Below are positions 1-7,450 of a stretch of DNA of 64,000 nt, one piece after another. The notes below the pieces were generated by a model, which was given only the letters and a program-made list of their open reading frames with translations, was not told the DNA's origin and searched no databases. A program made the position numbers and the translations under genes. Source of the DNA: Endozoicomonas gorgoniicola (lineage in GTDB: Bacteria > Pseudomonadota > Gammaproteobacteria > Pseudomonadales > Endozoicomonadaceae); assembly GCF_025562715.2 (NCBI RefSeq), contig NZ_JAPFCC010000001.1, forward strand, positions 2,994,501 to 3,058,500, given 5' to 3'. Every line of letters begins with the position of its first letter. Position 1 is the first letter of the stretch.

Positions 1-103
1 ATATTTGGCAGGATTTTTATTGCCTGATTCTCGGAGAGGCTTGGAGAGCAAGAGTTTGAGCTGTAAGATACAAGCCCAAAGATCACTACAGCAGTATGGG
101 CTT

Positions 104-652
104 ATGGAAATTTTAAATGAAGTTCAAGTAAGGGACATAATTTCCCAAGGAAGATCGGCATCAGAGAATATTATTACAACGATGCTTGATGAAATTGAAG
201 CTGATTATCCAACTATCTACCGTTTCATCTATGGTGAACCATCCGATGATATTGCAACTATTAACAAAGACATGGCAAACCTCTATCTCGATTTATCATG
301 TGATGTGATATGGTTCTATGTCAAATCCTATGGGAATCCTCCTAAACTAAAGAGTGAAGAAGAATGGACTCTAGGTCAGTTATCATTAATTGATGCTGAG
401 TTAAAATCCCTTAAAAACGAAATATCAATAAATAAAAAGATTAAAAATAATCTACAAGAAAGATTTATTAAACGAAGTCTTGAGGCAAACATTCAACTTG
501 AATTAATGCAATACCTTCAAAATGAAGTTGCTAAATATGCATCATTTAAGAAAGCTCGATCAGCAGCCTCTCAAGTAACAAACAATTATCTATTTATATT
601 GGTAAGGTTATTGGGTGATTTATATTCTAGCGAAACTCGAAAAGAGGCATAA
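104..652 (+). CDS. Hypothetical integron-cassette protein
   Basis: I do not recognise this family. The frame is open from a TTG at 5, but the ATG at 104 gives a compact 182-residue protein. It is acidic and helical at the N-terminus, with a Lys/Glu/Asn-rich probable coiled coil at about residues 88-130 and no signal peptide or membrane segment. What identifies its context is the 3' end: the TAA stop lies inside the GCATAA half of an attC R'' box at 647-652, as is common for cassette genes, and the rest of that attC resumes at 2587 after a group II intron. It is therefore most likely the coding part of an integron cassette, AT-richer than the transfer genes further on. Function is unknown. Confidence 0.7.
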   Translation: MEILNEVQVRDIISQGRSASENIITTMLDEIEADYPTIYRFIYGEPSDDIATINKDMANLYLDLSCDVIWFYVKSYGNPPKLKSEEEWTLGQLSLIDAELKSLKNEISINKKIKNNLQERFIKRSLEANIQLELMQYLQNEVAKYASFKKARSAASQVTNNYLFILVRLLGDLYSSETRKEA

Positions 653-2586
653 ATCGGGTAGCCGGAGGTCTCTAACCTCCAGCCCCCACATCACACCGGC
701 GTGCGGGTCCGCACCGGGCGATTCACCGAGGGTGGTGAAACCTGATCCACAAGTCTTTCAGGGAAACAAGCCCGAGTTTACTGAGAAAACTGTCGTTTAA
801 TGCTAACTGTGCCGCATAGGTTTTGCTTAGCCGGTAATACCCTTTGCTACTGGCTGCAATCGAGGCGGCCTTGATGTGATCAACACCTAACCTGATCAAA
901 TTTCTGTAACGGGTTTTCGGCTTTCGCCATTGTTTGATAAAACAACAGCGAATCCGCCGACGTATCCATTGATCCAGTCGCGGTATAGGACTGTAATATT
1001 CGGTTATCCTGAAATAACCCATCCAGCCCCGGATATATTCGGCCAGCTTCTTCAAGCGATATTCCATCGATACTCCCCAGCTTCGGCTGGTGAGTTTCAG
1101 GATTTTTCGCCTGAAGCGGTTCAGACTCTTCTCCGACCAGCGGATTCGCTTCCCTGTGAAGGTAAAACTCAGGAACTCAGCTTCGGTAGCTTTCACCACC
1201 TTGCTCTTTGTCGGGTTTATCCTCAGTTTCAGCTTGCGCTCAAGGTAACGTGTGATGCTTTCCATCACTCGCTCCCCGGCTCGCTGGCTGCCAACGAGGA
1301 TCACAAAGTCATCGCAGTAGCGTGCGAAGCAATGCCCCCGGTACTCCAGTTCCTTGTCCAGGTCATCGAGAAGGACATTCGACAGCAGCGGTGAAAGTGG
1401 ACCGCCTTGTGGCATACCTACCCGGGTTGGGTAGCATTGCCCATCAACCATGACGCCAGCACGAAGGTAGCGGCCAATCAGCTTCAACAGACGCTTGTCG
1501 TGAATCTTTCGAGAGACTCTCGACATAAGAACATCATGGCTGACCGTATCAAAGAATTTACTCAGATCAACATCAACCGCCTGATGCAGCCCCTGCTTAA
1601 TGTATCGATTAACCTGTTGTACAGCGTCTTGTGCAGACCTTCCCGGTCTGTAACCGAAGCTGCTGGGAGAGAAGTCAGGATCAAAGATGGGTGATAATAC
1701 CTGCACAATGGCCTGTTGTATCACTCGATCCATGACTGTCGGGATGCCCAGCAACCGTTCTCCACCATCGGGCTTTTCTATAACAGCCCGAAGGACGGGA
1801 GATGGTCTGTAAGTCCCATTGAGTAAGGCTTGGCGCGCTGAAGGCCAGTGCTGACGGGCAAAGTCAGGATAGGCTTTAATGGTGATCCCATCTATTCCGG
1901 GAGCCCCTTTGTTACTTCTGACTTGTTTCCATGCTTTCAGCAAATTGGCAGGTTCCAGTGCGCAACTCAGTAGATCGTGGTTCAAAGCTGGTTAAAGATT
2001 CTTTCGCCAACTCCAGTGAGTCGCCGGACGGCTGCACTGTGTTGAGGGAATCAGTCTCCTCTTTTCGTCGGTGTTCAGTCCTTCGTTGACGACTTCCAAT
2101 CGGATTAACGACTTCTGTCGAACAACTACTATGACGTCTGCTGACTTCTGTTCAATCACCACACAGAATTACTTCTGCAGGCGCTATTGGTGGTCATCGG
2201 GTTTGCTCGAACAGGGTGATGAACCCTGTCCGCCGAGCCTGTTGTAACCAGTGGCTGAGAACTGGGATTGACCAATCGCATGTTGAACAGACCTCCCCGG
2301 ATAAGAGCATGAACTTTCAGTACACAACCGCCGCATTTACCGTATCTCTCAAACCAGAGGGCTTTGTGATCCTTGGCTCACTCGCCCACGAGACTCGGCC
2401 TTGTATACGATTTCTGTCCGTCGGCTCGCACTTTTGCAGTCAGACTGCCTCCGCACAACCCCTCGTGAGATTGCACTTGCCTTAAGCTAGTGGTTATCAT
2501 CGGTGGGCTTATTCGGCTCCAGATCCGATGCTGGTTTACCCACAGGGGACTTTCACCCCATAAGTTCATGCCCATGCCGGGCGTAC
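653..2586 (-). mobile_element. Group II intron inserted in an attC site
   Basis: On the minus strand the element starts GTACGCCCGGCATGGG at 2586, a typical group II 5' end followed by domain-I-like sequence, and ends CTACCCGAT at 653 after a domain V/VI-like hairpin region (about 655-720). It carries a reverse transcriptase ORF. The exons rejoin as GCATAA + CAAATCGTTCAAG, rebuilding one end of a canonical attC, so both boundaries are fixed to within a base or two. Insertion into attC is the known habit of group IIC-attC introns; assignment to that class is inference from the target and from the lack of an endonuclease domain in the ORF. Confidence 0.85.
723..1985 (-). CDS. ltrA: Group II intron reverse transcriptase/maturase
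   Basis: This 420-residue intron-encoded protein has the RT fingers and palm (about residues 20-300), with the catalytic motif YCDD at 223-226, a variant of the usual YADD, preceded by the PQGGPLSPLLSN block at 192-203. The maturase (X) domain follows, with EYIRGWMGYF near residues 355-370. The protein ends soon after it, with no HNH endonuclease zinc-finger domain, as in class C introns, which use DNA structures such as terminators or attC hairpins as targets. It would assist splicing of its own intron RNA and copy it into the target. The reading frame is intact and the RNA ends are present, so the intron may be active. Confidence 0.93.
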   Translation of the reverse strand: MNHDLLSCALEPANLLKAWKQVRSNKGAPGIDGITIKAYPDFARQHWPSARQALLNGTYRPSPVLRAVIEKPDGGERLLGIPTVMDRVIQQAIVQVLSPIFDPDFSPSSFGYRPGRSAQDAVQQVNRYIKQGLHQAVDVDLSKFFDTVSHDVLMSRVSRKIHDKRLLKLIGRYLRAGVMVDGQCYPTRVGMPQGGPLSPLLSNVLLDDLDKELEYRGHCFARYCDDFVILVGSQRAGERVMESITRYLERKLKLRINPTKSKVVKATEAEFLSFTFTGKRIRWSEKSLNRFRRKILKLTSRSWGVSMEYRLKKLAEYIRGWMGYFRITEYYSPIPRLDQWIRRRIRCCFIKQWRKPKTRYRNLIRLGVDHIKAASIAASSKGYYRLSKTYAAQLALNDSFLSKLGLVSLKDLWIRFHHPR

Positions 2587-2656
2587 CAAATCGTTCAAGT
2601 TCGGTCGCTGCGCTCCCCCGACTGCCTTCGGCAGCGGCTTAACTCAAGCGTTATGT
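2587..2656 (+). repeat. attC recombination site (right part; R'' half at 647-652)
   Basis: Joined to GCATAA at 647-652, this gives an R'' box GCATAAC, an L'' arm TTCAAG, a central palindrome rich in GC around CTGCCTTCGGCAG, an L' arm CTTAACTCAAG and an R' box GTTATGT at 2650-2656. The right-hand arm is nearly identical to that of classical integron cassettes such as aadA, giving + orientation. The site is split by the group II intron. Confidence 0.82.
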
Positions 2657-2872
2657 CGCCTTAGCGAGTATCCAGTTATTTTTTACACCCAATGCCCAGC
2701 TATAGGTGTAGAAACAGCAGAGAATAAAGATTCCCCATTGTTCAGCCTGATAGGCTGAGTAAAACCAGAATGGCTGACCAGCAAGCCCAAACAGGCAAGC
2801 GTATCGTTTCCATGTCTCTTTGCTTTGCTGTGTCAGCCAGATCGCTGTAACACCAGTGAAAGCAGTTAACTG
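2651..2872 (-). pseudogene. 5'-truncated small membrane protein
   Basis: On the minus strand a frame of 73 codons ends at a TAA that overlaps the R' box of the attC site. The peptide contains two strongly hydrophobic, aromatic-rich stretches (LFGLAGQPFWFYSAY and WGIFILCCFYTYSWALG), looking like a small two-helix inner-membrane protein of the sort seen in cassettes and prophages. The frame has no start codon because the IS200-like element begins at about 2873 and has removed the 5' end; I do not find the missing part beyond the IS. It runs antisense to the orientation of the adjoining attC. Confidence 0.5.
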
Positions 2873-3476
2873 ACCTCCGGCATAGCCGGAGGCTTATCAG
2901 ATTACGCCCTCTAAGGGCTTTTATTGCGCCCAAGGGCGCTTACCAGTCAAGATCATACTGATCTCTATTTCCATCATTCTTTTCTTGATCTCGGATATAT
3001 GCCCGAACCACTTCTTCATCAAGTCCTACTGTTGAGACAAAGTAACCTCTTGCCCAAAAATGCTCTCCGTTAAAGTTACGCTGCTTGCCTTTGAAATTTT
3101 TCGCAATCTCTATTGCACACTTTCCTTTCAGATATCCAACGACATGAGATACCGGATATTTGGGTGGAATACTGATGCACATGTGAACATGATCAGACAT
3201 CAAATGCCCTTCGAGAATTTTGCAGCCTTTCCTTCTGGCAAGCTCATGAAATATTTCTCCGAGAAACTTTCTCAAATTCCCATAGATTACCTTTCGTCTT
3301 CTCTTTGGGATAAAGACAATATGGTACTTACAATCCCAACGCGTATGAGCCAAACTCTTGTAGTCTCTCATTGGTTTTACCTTCAATTTTCTTGGTCGGA
3401 AACTGAAGGTTAGCTACTGTCGCTACGGTTAAACCTATGAGAGTCTCCCCGGCATAGCCGGGGGTTTATCAGTGTT
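2873..3476 (-). mobile_element. IS200-like insertion sequence
   Basis: The transposase at 2940-3371 is bracketed by two short stem-loops with near-identical sequence: CTCCGGCATAGCCGGAGG followed by CTTATCAG at 2876-2900, and CCCCGGCATAGCCGGGG followed by GTTTATCAG at 3449-3475. IS200/IS605 elements lack inverted repeats and carry such subterminal hairpins, which the Y1 transposase recognises. Exact cleavage sites are approximate. Confidence 0.75.
2940..3371 (-). CDS. tnpA: IS200/IS605-family transposase (TnpA, HUH-Y1)
   Basis: The protein is about 143 residues, the usual size for IS200 TnpA. It has the HUH metal-binding motif in SDHVHMCIS (about residues 59-67) and the catalytic tyrosine in VRAYIRDQE near residue 125, in the single-strand 'peel and paste' family. 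I choose the internal methionine (MRDYKSLAH, 3371), the conserved N-terminus of the family, over an ATG at 3386. No tnpB accompanies it, so this is an IS200-group rather than an IS605-group element. The frame is complete and the flanking hairpins are present, so it may be mobile. Confidence 0.93.
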   Translation of the reverse strand: MRDYKSLAHTRWDCKYHIVFIPKRRRKVIYGNLRKFLGEIFHELARRKGCKILEGHLMSDHVHMCISIPPKYPVSHVVGYLKGKCAIEIAKNFKGKQRNFNGEHFWARGYFVSTVGLDEEVVRAYIRDQEKNDGNRDQYDLDW

Positions 3477-3548
3477 AATTATGCCTGGTTTGGATGCCGG
3501 AAGCATTGACGTGTGTATCTTGACTTGCCTACGGATTTTGAGCAGTTA

Positions 3549-4091
3549 CGGTTTTCACTCGGACAATGGTTCAGAATACGTGAATTACAATGTAGCAAAA
3601 TTACTCGACAACCTTCGTATAAAATTCACGAAATCAAGATCAAGAAAAAAAACGACAATGCTCTTGTTGAGTGTAAAAATGGTGCGGTGATCAGAAAGAT
3701 TATTGGTTATGCCCACATTCCACAAGAATATACGACGGAGGTAAACGAATTCAACAGAAAATATCTGACACCATACCTCAATTATCACAGACCCTGCTTC
3801 TTTGCTGAAACTGTCATAGACAAGAAAGGCAAAGAGAGAAAAAAATATTGTTATGAAAATATGATGACGCCGTACGAAAAGTTCAAATCGCTGGCCAGAA
3901 GTGAACAATACCTCAAGAAAGGAATCACTCTTGAAGATTTACAAGCACAGGCTGATTCCATGAGCGATAATGAGGCGGCAGAACGACTACAGTCTGGCAG
4001 AGAAACACTTTTTAAAACTGTTTTTGAACGAAAGGCCTGAAAGCACTGGCTGGCACCTCTTTCAGGCTCACTTTAGGATTGGAAAATACTG
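3549..4091 (+). pseudogene. 3' remnant of an IS481-like DDE transposase
   Basis: The fragment matches the C-terminal half of the transposase at 57588-58829. It carries the second catalytic aspartate block HSDNGSEY, then KLLDNLRIKFTKSRSRK, after which one extra A in a poly-A run near 3650 shifts the frame. The other frame continues with NDNALVECKNG (catalytic Glu) through to FERKA and a stop at 4040. The non-coding tail and terminal repeat, ending GGATTGGAAAATACTG at 4091, match the other copy closely. The 5' half is missing, probably lost when the IS200-like element or its cassette context was rearranged. It is non-functional. Confidence 0.85.
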
Positions 4092-4219
4092 ATGGGGTAT
4101 TTTGCTCTTCTACCTCTCTTAGCAGTCTTTCAGTGCATTATTGACTAATTTTCAAAGAGAGCAGGTATCCCCCCCTTTATTAGAAATCACAGGTATTACA
4201 GAACGAGAAGGTTGTAGCG

Positions 4220-6184
4220 ATGTCCCTTATTGTATGTAAACAAGTAACTGTACGGCTTGCTTTCTTTTTACTCTTATCGGTTGCGACTGACTGGACTTTT
4301 GCTCAGAACATTACAACTACAGCCATTAGCACAGTGACGATGGCATCGACCCTATCCAGTCTGATAGTGGCTGCTAAACACAATCTCGCCTTATGCGATA
4401 CGAAAGTGGATTCAAATGACCGAAGCACCTGCCGGAGCATTATGAAAAAGCTACCAGCCTCCGCCCAAAGATATAAGGGTGTAAAAGTTTACAAAGAAAA
4501 GTGGTGGACCAGTGCATACATAACAGCTGATACTCCTGACACGGTCCATATAATTGATGGCGATCTGACACTGGGAGGCTCCATAATAGTCACTGCGGAT
4601 AATGTGGTCATTATTGGCTCTGATAATCCGCAACTCAAACTATCCAGTACAATATTGCTAGGTCTTCACAGTATTATTTATTCGACAGGCAATAACTTAC
4701 TTGTCGAAGGGTTACAAATTGACCCAAAAGGCCTTCTTCTTCATCACCTGAATCATGTGGTGAATCACTTTATACAGATAAAAGAAGGTAGCGCTTCAAT
4801 CAATAAAGTCAGCATGCTCAGTGCAGAAACCGCCGACAAATCGATTATTCTGGCTGAAGGCGAAGTAAGTGCAGACAACACATCCTCTCTGGCGCTTACG
4901 GATGTTGAAATCAGGGAGAATGATGAAGATGTTCACAGTTATGCGGTAAAAACATCAGGTATTAACCGGGTAAGCCTGAAGAGAGTCAAAACTCATAACT
5001 TCATTTCGGGCTGCGCATTATTTTCATTTGAAAATGCTCGTTCAATAAAACTGACTTCTATCCAGTCAGTCATTGACAATCAGAAAGCGTCAAATGCATC
5101 AGGTATTTTAGCGATTTACACCCAACCTTCGTCTGACTTAGAGCTTGACTTTGAAAATGTCAGCTTCTTTTACAAAGTTACAAAACAACAGTCGCCCGTT
5201 ATTATTGCCACAAAAGACGCCATCAGCGGGCAACTGTCGCTGGCAGGCGAAAATTCATTTGATCCTTTTGCAATTCGTTACCCAACCGGGCTGACAATCT
5301 TTACCAAACCTTGGGAAGAACCAACAGGGCTTACCAGTACAGAAAGCACAATAGCCAGCACCACTACAATCACTGCCGCTCCCTCTGTTCCTGAGTACTG
5401 GTGGTCAGATTTACCAGATTGCGCCAGTAGCCCCTATCAGGAATACCCAAACTTAACCAACAGTACTGAGTGGCTAAGCATTCCAAACAGTACTGTAACC
5501 CAATGGCCAGTTACTGCTACGTCTCATCTGTCAAAGACTTCCAACGTAGACGCAAAGACACCAACGACTTCCATAACCTTAGCGTTAAGCCCTAAAACAA
5601 CAGCTAGCTCAACGCTAACAACAGAGCCTTCATCAGTACTAAGCCCCAGCACAATAAAACCATCTTTTATCGTACACTCATCCCCTTATCAAACGACCAG
5701 AAATTCAACTCCAACATTACAACTATCCCCTGATAAACATACAACGACTGTCAGAAATACGCCGTCTGCAATGCCATTTACCACTAAAAACAGCTCTGCA
5801 CCGGTTTTATCAACTCGCCATGATGTTAACAAAGGCCTGACGACACGCTCACCAAATGAGACTGACAACACACTCTCAGAAATGTCCAGTTCAGACAAAT
5901 CGAAAGCAGGGAGTTTAACGTCAGCACTGAACTCGAAATATTCGAGCTTCATTGCTTTGTTAGTTGTTCCCATCTATGCAGTACCTGCAATAGGTTGCTT
6001 TAAATATAAAAACATGAAGTCCTGCGCAACTCTTAATCTTCTTGTGCTCAACACGCTGAAGTGCACACAATATCCAAAGTACATGTCAATCATGTTTGAT
6101 CAACCAGGCAGTTGTTTGACTGATATTGAATTGGGTAGTAATCAATTCTATGACTCTAAAGATCAACTGATTCCAGAGTCGTAG
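4220..6184 (+). CDS. Secreted, membrane-anchored protein with mucin-like Thr/Ser region
   Basis: I do not recognise a named family. The 654-residue product has a signal peptide (residues 1-28, cleavage after FAQ). Residues 95-350 resemble a right-handed beta-helix: repeated short strands such as HIIDGDLTL, NVVIIGS, NLLVEGLQI and LALTDVEI, as in pectate-lyase-like or polymorphic surface proteins. Residues 370-570 are dominated by Thr, Ser and Pro, like a eukaryotic mucin stalk. A hydrophobic segment at about 575-594 would be a membrane anchor, followed by a 60-residue tail with several cysteines. The layout suggests a surface-displayed or host-facing adhesin. It stands alone between IS remnants. 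Confidence 0.7.
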   Translation: MSLIVCKQVTVRLAFFLLLSVATDWTFAQNITTTAISTVTMASTLSSLIVAAKHNLALCDTKVDSNDRSTCRSIMKKLPASAQRYKGVKVYKEKWWTSAYITADTPDTVHIIDGDLTLGGSIIVTADNVVIIGSDNPQLKLSSTILLGLHSIIYSTGNNLLVEGLQIDPKGLLLHHLNHVVNHFIQIKEGSASINKVSMLSAETADKSIILAEGEVSADNTSSLALTDVEIRENDEDVHSYAVKTSGINRVSLKRVKTHNFISGCALFSFENARSIKLTSIQSVIDNQKASNASGILAIYTQPSSDLELDFENVSFFYKVTKQQSPVIIATKDAISGQLSLAGENSFDPFAIRYPTGLTIFTKPWEEPTGLTSTESTIASTTTITAAPSVPEYWWSDLPDCASSPYQEYPNLTNSTEWLSIPNSTVTQWPVTATSHLSKTSNVDAKTPTTSITLALSPKTTASSTLTTEPSSVLSPSTIKPSFIVHSSPYQTTRNSTPTLQLSPDKHTTTVRNTPSAMPFTTKNSSAPVLSTRHDVNKGLTTRSPNETDNTLSEMSSSDKSKAGSLTSALNSKYSSFIALLVVPIYAVPAIGCFKYKNMKSCATLNLLVLNTLKCTQYPKYMSIMFDQPGSCLTDIELGSNQFYDSKDQLIPES

Positions 6185-6346
6185 TTCTGGATAAGACAAA
6201 GACTGCTTGCTTATTTTATGGGACACCCGTATGAACCAACGTTCAACGGATGCCCCATAATAATGGCTTTTTAATTTGATTCAGGTATTTTCTACTCATT
6301 CGTTAACTTCTGAGTAACTCCTTCGGGACTAGCTATTTGCATAGAG

Positions 6347-7090
6347 TCAAGATGGTGAGGCTGTTTCAATTTCGACCAGTTTGTAACCCATGTCTTCAGC
6401 GCGCTTTCTCATGTTTTTAATGACTCGGTCACGGTATTGCTCCTCGTAGTAATCCTGACCTCTATCTACGTACTCTGAGCCGTTTTTCAGCATGCTGTAA
6501 ATCAGCCGGGCAAGTTTATGTGCAGTCGCTGTAATCGCTTTTGGTGCCCCCAGCTTACTTCTCATTCGACGATAATAGGCTCCCAGCGCACTTTTCGAAC
6601 TCACCAGAGTCAGTGCAGCCATACGCAGAGCTGAAGCGGCCCGGTTAGGGATTCTTTTGGTCTTGCTGCTCAGAACTTTGCCTCCTGATATCTTGTTTCC
6701 CGGGCTCAGTCCCAGCCAGGAACAAAAGTGCTTCACCGTCGGCCAGCGACTCATGTCTGTACCAATTTCAGAAACTACCTTCAGGGCGGTATTTTCCTCT
6801 ATTCCCTCATCGATGTCAGGTCTACTCCTGTCACCCGGTAAAGGTGAGTTCTTACATCAAAAGCAGGGGCACTGGCTGATTTGCGTTTTGCAGGCAGAGA
6901 GATTCTCTCGGACTTATCATCAAACTGGTTCAACTGGTCTTCCAATGCCTTGTGACAATCTTCAATTTGCTTTTCGTAAAAATCATAAAGCTCAACAGAC
7001 TGCTTTAAGGCAAATAGGTGTTCTGCCCGGTAATGCCCATGCAGTGACTTAGCAATGACTTGGGTGAAAGTTTCATATTGACTCTCTTTT
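6347..7090 (-). pseudogene. Degenerate IS110-family transposase
   Basis: The C-terminal Transposase_20 part is open at 6347-6754 (FCSWLGLSPGNKISGGK, then RAASALRMAA, with a conserved serine-containing block), as in IS110/IS1111 enzymes. Upstream the homology continues in other frames: ALKVVSEIGTDMSRW, then LYRVTGVDLTSMR, and further up AEHLFALKQSVELYDFYEKQI, with frameshifts near 6815 and 7020. The N-terminal RuvC-like DEDD domain is not recognisable. The element is therefore a decayed remnant covering roughly the last 240 residues of a 340-residue enzyme. Confidence 0.85.
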
Positions 7091-7116
7091 CAGGGTCTGC
7101 AGCCCAATAAGTATGC
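7062..7116 (+). repeat. 55-bp inverted repeat, left copy
   Basis: Read from GGGTGAAAGTTTCATATTG to GTATGC, this is the reverse complement of 7307-7361 with only 2 mismatches in 55. The left copy lies in the IS110 transposase remnant, so the right copy is an inverted partial duplication about 190 bp away. Together they could form a long hairpin. Confidence 0.85.
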
Positions 7117-7306
7117 AGTAGCAACAAATTTTCCTTGCCCAGCAAGGGTAACGGCCAAACACCGCTATGATGTTTACTGATAAAACGACACCATATTAGT
7201 GAGATGCCGCCCCGATGGAAGTATGTCAGCCACTGACTGAAGTCGCCAATTCTTCCTGCCATGCAATTCAGCAGCTTGATCATAAACTGGCAGCTCTACG
7301 TCAACA

Positions 7307-7361
7307 GCATACTTTTTGGGCTGCAGACCCTGAAAAGAGAGTCAATATGAGACTTTCACCC
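7307..7361 (-). repeat. 55-bp inverted repeat, right copy
   Basis: This is the inverted partner of 7062-7116. The 190 bp between them has no convincing gene. Immediately downstream (7368-7388) lies ACAGGTTTGCCTCACTAC, nearly the right terminal repeat of the IS1-type element at 54309-55161: a solo IS1 end. Confidence 0.85.
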
Positions 7362-7450
7362 TAACAGGTTTGCCTCACTACCCGGGAACTTAATGAGGAT
7401 TCAGAAGTCAAAAGAACCTCTTAGTTCGAATAATTTAAAAGGAATTTCAC

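Noticed and set aside
930..1694. Plus-strand ORFs of 154 and 95 codons
   Set aside because: Antisense shadows of the maturase gene with no protein-like features.
2216..2575. ORFs on both strands in the region upstream of the intron RT
   Set aside because: They lie in the structured domain I-III part of the group II intron RNA, which is non-coding.
7005..7283. Minus-strand 92-codon ORF
   Set aside because: Its start half overlaps the inverted-repeat spacer and its second half is the wrong frame of the IS110 remnant; I find no support for a gene.
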